64,000 nt of DNA, taken from Phaseolus vulgaris (taxonomy: Eukaryota; Streptophyta; Magnoliopsida; Fabales; Fabaceae). Under the pieces are notes generated by a model, which had not been told where the DNA came from, made no database searches, and saw nothing but the letters and a program-made list of their open reading frames with translations. Position numbers and translations under genes: made by a program. The stretch lies in assembly GCF_000499845.2 (NCBI RefSeq), contig NC_023751.2, positions 29,297,475-29,361,474 on the forward strand, given 5' to 3'. Shown piece by piece: positions 22,379 to 32,307 of the stretch. Position 1 is the first letter of the stretch. Every line of letters starts with the position of its first letter.

Positions 22379-23428
22379 ATGCCAAGATATCACCAAGTGA
22401 AGAAGGTCAAGTCATCTATAGGCATCTACAAAGACAATTTTTTATGTGAAGTAGTGCCTAAAGAAACTTGTCATGTCTTATTGAGACAACCTTTGCAAAG
22501 AATTGAAATTTCCATGAACAAAGGTTGTATCAACGAGGCTACCTTCACACATAAAAGAGAAATTCTTCATGAAGGAGAACTCATGGGTCAAATTAGAGCT
22601 GATAAAACTCTAGAGCTTTTAAAAGGAAAATTATTGTCACCCATGAGAAAAGATGTTCAAAGACATTACCCTAGATACATTCCGTGTTTTAAAAATACAT
22701 CTAAGGCGATGTCTCATGAACTCTATACTCCTTCACCTTTTGCAAATGATCCTTGGGAAGACATAAGCCTAAATTTCATATTAGATCTTCCTAGGACAGC
22801 AAAAGGTTTTGATTCCATTTTCATGGACATGGATAAACTCTTCCTTAAAGAAGTGACAAGTCTTCATGATTTCTCTTCAAACTTAGTGTTGGATAGAGCT
22901 CCAAAATTTGAAAACCATCATTTGAGGATTCTCTTGGAAAAACTTGCAACTAAGTTGTCCTTTTCAAATTCTTATCATCCTCAAAAGAATGGTCAAAATA
23001 AAATTGAAAACATAGCTCTTGCTACTATGCCTAGAGAAATCATGAAAGCCAACCACAATTCTTGGGATGAGTATCCTTTTTCTATTGAGCATGCATACAA
23101 TAGAGTAGTCCACAAGACTACTAATATTTCTACATTTGAAGTTGTATGTGAACATAGTCCTCTTTCTCTTTTTGCGTTGTTACCACTTCCTAAAGGAATT
23201 ATGCCTAAGGAACAAGTAACCACTATTGAAAATTTTACAAAGCATGAGAGGATTAGAGAACACATGCAACCATCAAAAGAGAAATATTGTAAAATGTTGC
23301 CAAAAACAAAAGAAAAACAAAAATGGCAACTTCATAAAATTGATTTGTATATAACTGCTTCAACTAACTCATTTGCTTTATTTGATAATTCCCCTAGGTG
23401 GACGTTTGATCTGGGAGGGCAAACATAG
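22379..23428 (+). pseudogene. protease-integrase fusion of element B (RT deleted)
   Basis: A single open frame of 349 codons. Residues ~15-40 (GIYKDNFLCEVVPKETCHVL) match the end of the protease of C; by about residue 60 the frame is already in the integrase zinc region (ELMGQIRADKTLELLKGKLL). All RT and RNase H is gone, with the frame kept. The integrase core is catalytically spoiled: C has DISMDFILGLP where B has DISLNFILDLP (first Asp now Asn), and C has GQTEVVN where B has GQNKIEN (Glu replaced by Lys). Its product cannot integrate DNA, so B must have moved with enzymes from another element. Confidence 0.85.
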
Positions 23429-23594
23429 TTGAAGAAGCAAGAGGCTGCTATCCGAGATCAAATCTCTAGATCTGAGGATAGATCTTCTCAAGGAGAAGGA
23501 GATGATGGACACCATCCAGCCACATCCATTCCCCTAGCCATGAAGAAGAAGAAGCAATGGATTTGAGGACAAATCCTTTTCAAGAGGGAGGGGA

Positions 23595-24291
23595 TGATGG
23601 AAGAGGCCCAAGCACAAGCCCACATGCAAGCCCACCAAAGGGTAGATTTGGGCCAACCATGAGTTATGCCCAAGAGGATCCAAGAAGACGTTCTTTTACA
23701 TGTTCAAATGCCATAAACTCTAGTGTAGAGTAGACTTTAATTTCTTGTCAAAATTAGCATAGGAACTTTATTTGTAATTTTCTTAGAATTAATTTTGGCA
23801 CCTAAAACACCAACCTAGGTAAACTTAGAGTTTCTAAAAAAACCTCTAAATTTACCAAGGCCGGTCTAGAAAGCCCATGGAAGGGGTGAGCATAAAAACT
23901 AGACACACCCCTCCCCATGTGCTCATTTGTGCACCCATGTGCCATGTGCACCCATGTGCTTCACATTTACATTTCATTTGGCTAGCATTAGGGTTGCATT
24001 ATGGTCCTCCTTAGCCTATAAAAGGAGGAGCCTACACCTTGTATTTTCAAGTTTATTGTGAGTAAAGTTATGCTGCCATTTTGTGCCAAGCTTTGCTTCT
24101 CCCTAGAATTCTAGGCTCTAAACTTCATCTCCTTCACCTCTCCTTGGGTTGGCCGAACCTCCCTAGCTTCATACATATCATGCACCTTCAAGATCAACAC
24201 CACTCTTAGGAGGATCCTTCTCACACACCTTCATAACTTCCGCACCACTTTTTCTTACATGATTCAAGAAGACCTTCATGAAATGCCATCA
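23595..24291 (+). repeat. 3' LTR of gypsy element B
   Basis: 697 bp, nearly the same as the 5' LTR. Visible differences are a handful of single-base changes and one-base indels, which suggests a recent insertion. Confidence 0.9.
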
Positions 24292-24299
24292 CTATGTGT

Positions 24300-25620
24300 A
24301 GAAGAAAATCGTGAATTAGAAAGAAAATGATGCATAGAATACCTGGTTCCATTCGGTCGGTCTTGGGCAGTGGTCGAATGATTGGCTTGCGATCCCGTTA
24401 CGTAGTCTTAAAGCCAGGAAGGTGGGGTTGATGTGCGACTGGATCGTCAAATAGGTCGGTTGTAGAAGGTTTGGTAATGGGTGCTAGATTTCTTGGCATG
24501 GGAGAAGAAGGTTAGTCTTCTAGAGGTTCAGGTGTATTTATGATGAGTAGAAGAAGAAGGTTGGTTTGATGGAGGTTCTGGTGCATTCTGACGAATAGGA
24601 GAAAAGAGTTGGTTTGATGGAGGTTCATGTGTATTGTGATGAGTAGGAGAAGAAGGTTGGTTTGATGGAGGTTCAGGTGCATTGTGATGAGTAAGAGAAG
24701 AAGGTTGATCGAGTGAATGTTGGACAAGAGTGGGTAAGTCAATGTCAATAATGGGCAAAATACCTTGTAATGGAGGTGAAGATTGTGTCTGTGACTGTTG
24801 GCAAAATGGGAATACACTTTCATGGAAGATGACATCCCGACTTGTAAAAAAAGTGTCTGCATCTATATCAAATAATTTGTATGCATTTTGACTGTGAGGA
24901 TCACCAATGAAGATGCATTGTCAGGCGCGCGGATCAAATTTTTGCTTAGGTGAAACAACAGTTGCATAACAGAGGCAACCAAAAGTTTTTAGGTGAGAAA
25001 GTGAAGGTGGTTGATTATATAGTAGCTCAAAAGGTGATTTATTTTTCAGTAAAGGTGATGGCAAGCGATTAATGATATATGTGGCGGTTAAAACGCATGA
25101 TCCCCAAAATTCTAATGGTAAATTGGACTGAAATAGGAGGGCTCGTGCTGTGTTTAAAACGTGTCTATGTTTGCGTTCTACTACTCCATTTTGTTGAGGA
25201 GTGTAGACGCAAGTGCGTTGACATTCAATACCTTTTTGAGAAAAAAATCATACATTGAAATAAATTCCCGTCCGTTGTCAACGCGAATGGTTTTAATAGA
25301 TGCCTGAAATTGATTTTGTGAAAATGTAATGAATGACTCTAAGAGATGTTGGGTTTCAGATTTGTGATTCATAAGAAATAACCAAGTACATCTAGTATAG
25401 TCATCGACTATAGTGAGAAAAAAACGTTTTCCAAAATGAGTTGGGGTTTTATGAGGACCCCAAATGTCACAATGCAATAGATTAAATGAAGAATGAGATT
25501 TTATTGTGTTTAAAGGAAAGGGTAGCCTTGTCTGTTTAGTTTTGGGACAAATACTACAATTATTATGAATGGGAATGAGATTTTTACTAATGCCCTTCTT
25601 TGCCAGACATGATTTTTTAT
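24300..25620 (-). pseudogene. copia A: preintegrase, integrase and linker part of pol
   Basis: Reading leftward: the preintegrase zinc remnant (HNNCSICPK), then HCDIWGPHKTP with the first catalytic Asp, VDDYTRCTWLFL, RVDNGREF with the second Asp, and [12 protein letters not shown] with the catalytic Glu, followed by the [20 protein letters not shown] block and FIGDPHSQNAYKLFD. At least one frameshift (near 25230) and a stop (near 24920) break the frame. The part after the integrase contains a 16-residue repeat. Element B cuts it at 24292. Confidence 0.85.
24528..24720 (-). repeat. 48-bp coding minisatellite in copia A
   Basis: The unit containing TTGGTTTGATGGAGGTTC recurs four times at 48-bp spacing and encodes the 16-residue unit APEPPSNQPSSPTHHN with small changes. 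It sits in the variable linker between integrase and RT, so length change need not harm either enzyme. Confidence 0.8.
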
Positions 25621-25664
25621 TTAGGAGATAAAAATGGAGAGGTTGTCAAGCCACCAAGATCAGT

Positions 25665-25676
25665 GCTCTGATACCA
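25665..25676 (-). other. initiator-Met tRNA primer-binding site of element A
   Basis: The minus strand reads TGGTATCAGAGC, complementary to the 3' end of plant initiator-Met tRNA, immediately inside the 5' LTR. Confidence 0.88.
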
Positions 25677-25926
25677 TATAAGAAAATGATATAAAAAATG
25701 GTAAGAAGAAGAGATGTTCTTTATTCTCTTATGTGTATGGTTACATCACTTATGTATAAGAAATATATAGGGAGTTTCTCTCTCCAAATTACAATTTAAT
25801 TAGGTAGGATACTAATAATAATGAGATTCTATCATTATTAAATTAATTGCATATAATTGGGTACAATATCGTACAATATTGCATACAATAATTACATATA
25901 ATTTGATAATTATTATTTCCTTAATA
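25677..25926 (-). repeat. 5' LTR of copia element A
   Basis: 250 bp. The minus strand begins TATTAAGGAAATAATAATT and ends TTTTCTTATA, directly before the primer-binding site. It pairs with 17684-17942. Confidence 0.88.
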
Positions 25927-25931
25927 GTTGG

Positions 25932-26272
25932 AAAGTTGAAATGGTGACTAGCATGGATGAAATTCCCTATATCTTAAAAATGTGAGTCAACAAAAGATGA
26001 ATAAGCTAAAGGAGGTTGTAGTGAAACTTCTACAACGAACAAAGTGAATACAATATGTCATTATTTGTGTTATAAATGTCACAATTAACATATCTTAATA
26101 TTATTTATGTTATTTAGTAAGTGAGATTATCTATTTAAATAGAAGACCGAATTACATCTTAATTTATATTGTTTAGGAAAACAATATGTACCGTGTTTAC
26201 TTAGCTAACATGACTCACATTTCAAGGCTTGAAGTTTACTAAGTTCAATAACCACTTTCTTATGTGTATTCT
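25932..26272. other. short intergenic gap, nothing recognised
   Basis: Sequence between copia A and the dispersed repeat; no motif seen. Confidence 0.5.
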
Positions 26273-26862
26273 GATAATAAACCAATCAAATATACATTTT
26301 AGTGCAAAATCCTCTATAATTAATTTTATTTGTGTACTTTATTTCAAAATTTAATGTTTCTTTTCTTCTTTCGATAAATAAAAAATATATAATCACTTTT
26401 ATGATTTAAAAATAAATCTTAAATATAATCAGTTTCAAGATTTAAAAGGAATTTTTTAAAACTTTTATTTCTATTTTCAAAAGTTTATTTTTAAATAATT
26501 ATTGTTTATATTATATGAATGTTCATTATTTCAATTAAGTAAATAATCTATGTTATAATCCAAAATTTTATAAAAATTAAATTTTCATCCTTTTATTTTT
26601 ATTCATCTTCGTCAACTTTGATAAGAGTTGGTATTTAGGAATATTTAGTATTTCATTATGTATTTAGTGTCCTTGGATACTCTCAACTTCTTCCTCTTCC
26701 TTGCATGATTTTTTTTTCTAAACCTACAAGTATAAAAGGCGACTTTATCATTATTTTGAGAAGCTTAAAAGGATTATTTTTAATAACAATTTTTTTATGA
26801 TGTGATTTTTTTTTCAAAAATTATTTATTTTTTAATTTCCACATCCTTTTTTTTTCTCTTTC
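26273..26862 (+). repeat. dispersed repeat, copy 2 (partner at 5.52-6.16 kb)
   Basis: It matches 5524-6155 in the same orientation along its whole length and stops exactly where the CACTA-like end begins at 26863. Confidence 0.7.
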
Positions 26863-27180
26863 CACTAAAAAAAAAGTGTATGTGGTGGCGGTTATTTTCA
26901 TATAACGTAACGTTTATAATCGCCACAATATACGTGTGTGGCGGTACTGCGTATCGCCACATATCTGTCCATCACAAAGTATAATGTGACGATCAATTGT
27001 GAACCGTTGTAGCAAACGCCATATAATACATTATATAAAGTGACGGTTTAAAACGTGAAATTATGTCATTTATAAATGTCGTAATTTTGAAACTGGGTAA
27101 ACCAATTTTAATGTAAATAACGACAAATTTAAACCCCCACTTAATATGGTATAGTATGACATTGATAATAGTCATTACAA
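26863..27180 (+). mobile_element. CACTA-like transposon end
   Basis: It starts CACTAAAAAAAAAGTGTATG and is followed by repeated short motifs (GTGGCGGT, ATCGCCAC, TGACGGTTT) in both orientations, the style of CACTA subterminal repeats. The boundary with the dispersed repeat is abrupt. The opposite end with TAGTG and a 3-bp duplication was not found, so the extent is open. It may include the gene fragment at 27.6 kb. Confidence 0.5.
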
Positions 27181-27558
27181 CGGTTATAATTCAAGTATTA
27201 AATATTTATTTTTATTTTATAATTTGTAATAATTTATTCAATTATGCTTTATAATTTTTTTTCATAATATAATTTAATTTCATATTATAATTAAATTTCA
27301 GTACACAATTAAGTTTCAGTATATACTTAAATCATAACATAAACTAATTAATTATAATACCATTTAATTAAATATTTTCATAATAAAAAATGAAATACTA
27401 TGGAAAGTTATAAGCATTCACTCATTGCATTAAAAATTAGAACAAGTTGATACATAATTGTTCAAAAATAAATAAAACACACAAAATATTTTTAAATATC
27501 ATCATAACATTTAAACTATTATAACATGTTCATCCTTAATCAATTTTGCTTTCAGCAG

Positions 27559-27810
27559 TTATCCTCTTCCACCGCCGTTGGGAAACCTATCATTTGAAAA
27601 TCTACCGTTCCTGTCTCCTCCACCTCTTCCACACCTGTTCCCACCACCGTCACTGGGGGTGGTATTGTTGTCGACGACGGAAGTCTCAGTACCACCCCGT
27701 TTGCTTCCAGCTTTCAATGCGGGTGAAAGGGGAATGACAGAGAAAGTTGAGTGAATTTGGGCTCTTCTCCAAGATGAAGAGAAAGTAGGGGTCATGAGAG
27801 GGAGTGCCAC
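27559..27810 (-). pseudogene. captured gene fragment with transit-peptide-like N-terminus
   Basis: Minus frame VALPLMTPTFSSSWRRAQIH continues into a Ser/Arg-rich stretch and a Gly-rich tail (GGGNRCGRGGGDRNGR...FPNGGGRG) before a stop. The first codon is GTG where an ATG would be expected; the next ATG gives MTPTFSSSW. The Ser/Arg-rich, acid-poor start resembles a plastid transit peptide. G/C content is far above both flanks, a sign of a host exon carried by a transposon. I do not recognise the parent gene. Confidence 0.45.
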
Positions 27811-28148
27811 GTCAAACCTTGGAAGTTACCTCTGTGCCCTTGCTTTTCTGCTCTCCATTTCAGGACAAACCACTGCCTCGCATGCATGCCACATGAAACA
27901 GTGAGATTCCTGAGCCAAGTCAAGAATCGTTTGACCATTGAAGGCCTCTGTGAAGGCTGTGAATGCAGTGGGTGGAGTAGGTGTGCATTAAGTTGGTTGT
28001 TGAGTATATAAAACCATGCATGGCACTTTCAGAAATCAAAGAAACCAAAGAAACCGAAACCGAAGCTTGTCCTGATAAGTATTGAATTGTAGTGGGGTTG
28101 GAGAGATTAGTAAGGCATCAGAGTGTGTGGTAGGGGTTCACTAACGTT
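27811..28148. other. unassigned higher-G/C flank of the gene fragment
   Basis: No clear open frame. It may continue the captured segment, since base composition stays raised until about 28220. Confidence 0.4.
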
Positions 28149-28202
28149 GTGCTTGGTTGATCTCAGGTGCTTGGTTGATCTCAGGTGCTTGGTTGATCTC
28201 AG
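28149..28202 (+). repeat. 18-bp unit repeated three times
   Basis: GTGCTTGGTTGATCTCAG occurs three times head to tail with no mismatch. Confidence 0.95.
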
Positions 28203-28231
28203 GTGAGCGTATGGCTTTGTTGCAATGGTGC

Positions 28232-28419
28232 ATAATCGATTATGGGTGAAAATGCACTGGCTACATAATCGATTATGTATAAGAATTCAAGACATAATCG
28301 ATTATGGCTTTTTGATTATCGATTATGCTTCTTTTTTGCCTTGTTGAATAATCAGTTATGGTTGATATTTTTGGATAATCGATTATCCTTTCTTTGTAAC
28401 TGATGGGATAATCGATTAT
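28232..28419. repeat. cluster of ATAATCGATTAT palindromes
   Basis: The 12-bp perfect palindrome ATAATCGATTAT occurs at 28232, 28265, 28294, 28375 and 28408, with one-arm variants at 28315 and 28348: seven sites in 188 bp. The core AATCGATT or AATNATT is the kind of site homeodomain proteins bind, but no function is shown here. Confidence 0.9.
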
Positions 28420-28719
28420 GTTATAATATTTTGGTGAGCTTTGTGAAATTTTCTGGGTTGCTTTTAATTTTCTTAATTTCCAGACACTCTCGTGATGTGT
28501 TCTTCATCCCCATTGTGCTTCCTAGTGTGCTGTTCTACAGGTTTTTTTTATTTTTTTATGTTAAGTTTTTGTTTTTAATTTCTATTTTATATTTATGTTT
28601 GGATGATTATTGTTTTGCAATATAATTTGTTTAGGGTTTAATTTAGTTAATTAGTTAGTAAATTAATGTTGTTTATAATTCCTTTATTTGATTTATTTAT
28701 TTTAATTTTTGTAGATAGT

Positions 28720-29470
28720 TATTATTTTTTTAACATTTAAGAAAAATATTTATTTGTATAAAATTAATGATTTACAAAATGGAAATAGAAATTTGCAAAG
28801 TTTAGATTTTTTTTATATTTAACATAAATTATTAATGTTATAATTAAAACAATTAAAAAAATGTTGTAGTAATTAAAGAAAACTGAAAAAGTTTAGATAA
28901 ATATTGTTTATATTTTTAATAAATAAATGTACATAGTTTTTTTCTTAACATTTAATTGTTTATAAGAGAATAGATTTATTTATTTAAAATGAATATTTGT
29001 ATTCTGTAGGACTATTTTTTATTTTACATAAATTATTGATGTTAGAATTAAAAAAGGCAGAAATATTTTTTACAGAATTGAGAATAAATTTGAATTTTTA
29101 ATAATAAATGTAGATAGTTATTAGTTTTAAAAATTAAATTGTTTATAAGAAATAGTTATTTATTTGTAAATAATATTTTTACAGAATGGAAATAAAATTT
29201 GATAATGTTTAGTGGATATTTTTTTAGATTTGACATAAATTATTAATGTTATCATTAAAAACATTTAAAAATAATGTTTTAGTAATTTTTGTTATAAGAT
29301 TAAATTGTTTATAAGAAAAAAATTATTTTTTTAAAATGAATATTTTTAGAAATGAAAATAAAAATTTGTAATTTGTAGGTTTTTTTTTATATGACATAAA
29401 TTGTTAATGTTATAATTTAAAACTTTATAAAAAATGTTGTATTAATTAAAAAAAACCAGTAAAAAATGTT
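28720..29470 (+). repeat. diverged ~200-bp tandem repeat before the Harbinger transposase
   Basis: The anchor ACATAAATTATTAATGTTAT and variants recur at about 28822, 29026, 29233 and 29394 (spacing 204, 207 and 161), each preceded by a T-run and followed by AATTAAAA. No coding sense. The array ends just before the transposase start. Confidence 0.65.
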
Positions 29471-29517
29471 CACAAATCGAAGAAAAAATAAAAAATAATA
29501 ATGAAGGTGCATCAGTC

Positions 29518-30804
29518 ATGATCCTTTGTATGATTGCTTTTGGATTGAGTTTGTTACGCACGGTGCCTACTAGAAGTAACTGTATGAGTGAGTTCCAACC
29601 ACAAAAAGAGCGTCACAGACAAGAATTGATGGAGTACTTGGTTCACACTGAACAATCTCGTGATATTATTCGCCTGATTAAATTATGTGAACGAATACAG
29701 GCAACTGGAATTGTTAAAGATGCATATCAAACAACCGTGGAGGAACAAGTAGCGAAATTTCTGCACATTATTGGGCATAATGTGAAGAATCGAAGTGTGT
29801 CATTCTTTTTCCATCGGTCTGGAGAAACAATTTCCCGTCACTTTCATAATGTTTTGACTGCAATTTTAAGGTTGGAAGGGGAATTCTTAATTCAACCAAA
29901 TGGAACGGTTGTAGAACCACACATCCTTAACAACGGTCGATTTTTCCCCTTCTTTAAGGTTTGTTAGTGATAACATTACTTAAATTTATGTCTAATGTAT
30001 TTTTTATTTTGTGTTCAATTAAAGTTATGAAATTTTGTTTACATTAGGATTGTTTAGGGGCCATAGATGGGAGTCATGTACGTGTTAAGGTTGCACGTGC
30101 TAATGCACCTCGTTTTCGAGGGAGAAAAGATTGGCTAACCCAAAACATATTTGCAGCTTGTGACTTTGACATGAAGTTCACATATGTCCTAGCCGGTTGG
30201 GAAGGAACTGCCTCCGATTCAAGGATATTGAAAGATGCTTTGGTACGAGACGATCCTTTGGTTATTCCAGAAGGTTAGTTATAGGGTATTGGGTGTGCAG
30301 AAGAATTAAAAGGTTGAAGTAGTATATACTAACCCAGCTTTCCACAATCTTTGTAGGAAAATACTATCTTGGTGATGCAGGTTTTATGTTAAAATGAAAT
30401 ATAATAACACCTTATCGTGGGGTGAGATACCATTTGAAAGAATATTCGCGAAGAGGGCCACAAAATGCAAAGAGTTGTTTAATCATCGACATTCATCACT
30501 TAGAAATGTAATTGAGAGAACTTTTGGGGTGCTCAAAAAACATTTTCCAATTATAGCCAGTGGGACTGAGCCACATTATGATGTGGATACTATGACAAAA
30601 ATTGTTTTAGCTTGTTGTATTCTGCATAACTTTCTACGCGGGATCGACAATGATGAGTCTCTGCTTGAAGAAGTAGATAATGAATTGTTACAAGAAGATG
30701 TCCAACCAAGCACCACCCATGCTTGTGAACATGACTATAGGCTAGGGTGTCATATTAGGGACACTATAGCAAACGAAATGTGGCAAGATTATGTAAACAA
30801 TTAA
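29518..30804 (+). pseudogene. PIF/Harbinger-type transposase, broken
   Basis: Three exons: 29518-29958, 30048-30273 and 30357-30804, with GT..AG introns. The N-terminal part (SRDIIRLIKLCERIQATGIV, NRSVSFFFHRSGETISRHFH) is the helical region found before plant Harbinger transposases. The catalytic part shows CLGAIDGSHVRVKV (first Asp), YYLGDAGFML (second Asp) and NVIERTFGVLKKHFPIIA (Glu). The family cuts and pastes DNA together with a Myb-like partner. Two lesions kill this copy: TGA at 30395-30397 right after GDAGFMLK, and a one-base deletion near 30471. Without them the last exon would read through to WQDYVNN. Confidence 0.9.
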
Positions 30805-30873
30805 TTTCATGAACTAATATATTTTGTCCTATTTTTCAATGTTTGTCATCCTAACTTTATTTAAGTTAATTAG

Positions 30874-32038
30874 ATGGATCGCGGGAAAAATGTTGCTTCA
30901 AATTCATCAGGTTCTTATCGAGAGTTCACCAAGTGGACGGTGGAGATGGACCTAATTTTGCTTAATGCAATGATTGACGAGGTACGAAAAGGGTGTAGAA
31001 TTGATGGTAGCTGGACCACTCAAGGATACACTAACATAGGTATGGCTTTAATGAGGCTGGCTTATCGGGTCTTAAGAAAAATAATGTGAAGAACCGCCAG
31101 AAAAGCCTGAAGGACAGGTTGAGTGAAGTCCATGATTTGTTTGGTGGATTGAATGGTTTCGCATGGAACCATACCACCAAACTTTTTGAAGCCGAGGATG
31201 AAGTTTGGAGTGAGCTGATTAAGGTACAATGATAAGTACTTTTTTATGTAACAATTACATTTCACTTCACATTTTGCATCAAATACTAATATGTGAAATG
31301 TATGTAGGCCAAACCATCTGCGGCGAATGGCGTGTGAATCCCATTCGCCATTATGACCTCATGGAGAAGTTGTGGTCTAATGATAGAGCCACGGGAAGTC
31401 GGGCAGCCCGTGACATCAATTCACCTCCTGACTTGAGCAATTTCAGTGTCAACCTTGGGGAGAATAATATGGATTATATCCCCGAGCAACCGAACTATGA
31501 GGAGGCAGATGACTACGTCCCACGATCACCTGCTCCTCAATTCCAATCTAGTGACACTCCTTCAGACACACCGTCAAATACTCATTCTATGCCGTCTGTT
31601 GGCTCTGCGGGTACATCCTCATCTCGAGGATCAAAGAGAAAAGGCCCTACTATGGACGACATTGATGAACATTTTGCAATGTTGAATACTAATCTTCAAC
31701 AATGCGTGTCATCAATGAAGGATGGAAATGAAAATGCCTCTCAGTTGGTGAATATTGCTCGTGCACAGGCAACGATAGCTCAAAATATAGCTGTCGAAAT
31801 TTGACGAAGAAACGACCTATATGTTGAGCATGTACACCACCATCGACGCCATGCCTCATACTAGTACTCAGAGTCTGATATTTGGACAATGCTCGTGGAG
31901 CTAAACATTCAGGATGAACAACTCATGGATCAATGCTACGATTTTTTATGTGACCATCCCGGAAGAGTTAAGCAACTATTTGGGATGTCATATGAGCGTC
32001 GCATGACAAAATTGTTTGGATTTATGACTAGGCATTGA
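30874..32038 (+). pseudogene. Harbinger partner protein, SANT/Myb-like, broken
   Basis: It starts MDRGKNVASNSSGSYREFTK and shows WTVEMDLILLNAMIDEVRKG, the first helices of the Myb/SANT-like DNA-binding domain used by PIF/Harbinger elements. One-base losses near 31050 and near 31325 split the frame. After correction it would run through KNRQKSLKDRLSEVHDLFGG, an intron (donor AAG|GTACAA at about 31225, acceptor TGTAG near 31308), AKPSAA and WRVNPIRHYDLMEKLW. The usual C-terminal block DEQLMDQCYDFLCDHPGRVK lies at 31910-32030. It directly follows the transposase in the same orientation, as expected for the two-gene family. Confidence 0.8.
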
Positions 32039-32307
32039 TTTCATATCTCTGCGTCGGGGTTACCTTTAATTATTGGACATGTAATATTTGACTGTGTTTG
32101 TTAGTTATTGGACATGTAATATTTTGCTTTGTGAACTTCTACTTTCATTGGCCATGTAATATTTTGCTTTGTGAACTTTTACTTTCATTAGCCATGTAAT
32201 ATTTTACTTTGTGAACTTGCACTATTGTGTTTGAAAAGACCTACCATTATGTTTGTGATATTATGTTAACTTTTGTTTAGTTATTTATTGTATTAATTGC
32301 ATTATAC

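Larger units (their letters stand above)
19123..24291 (+). mobile_element. gypsy element B, non-autonomous, nested in copia A
   Basis: LTRs at 19123-19820 and 23595-24291 both run TGATGGAAGAGG...TGCCATCA and are about 98 percent alike by eye. The duplication CTATG flanks the element (19118-19122, 24292-24296). A primer-binding site TGGTATCAGAGC (19823-19834) and a purine tract AAGAGGGAGGGGA before the 3' LTR are present. The inside is only a gag-like part, a protease tail and an integrase; RT and RNase H are absent. It is the same family as element C. Confidence 0.92.
17684..25926 (-). mobile_element. copia element A, internally deleted and split by element B
   Basis: LTRs at 17684-17942 and 25677-25926 are flanked by the 5-bp duplication GTTGG (17679-17683, 25927-25931). 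A primer-binding site TGGTATCAGAGC abuts the 5' LTR, and a purine tract (CTTGAGGAGGAGTAT on the minus strand) precedes the 3' LTR. Domain order on the minus strand is GAG-preintegrase, integrase, RT, RNase H, which is the Ty1/copia order. Gag and protease are missing: the preintegrase zinc region starts almost at the primer-binding site. LTR ends are TA..TA, not TG..CA. The frames carry several shifts and stops. Element B (19123-24291) interrupts it between integrase and RT. Confidence 0.9.

Noticed and set aside
28232..28419. CRISPR-like array
   Set aside because: The repeats are 12-bp palindromes at uneven spacing in plant nuclear DNA; no cas genes and no regular spacers.
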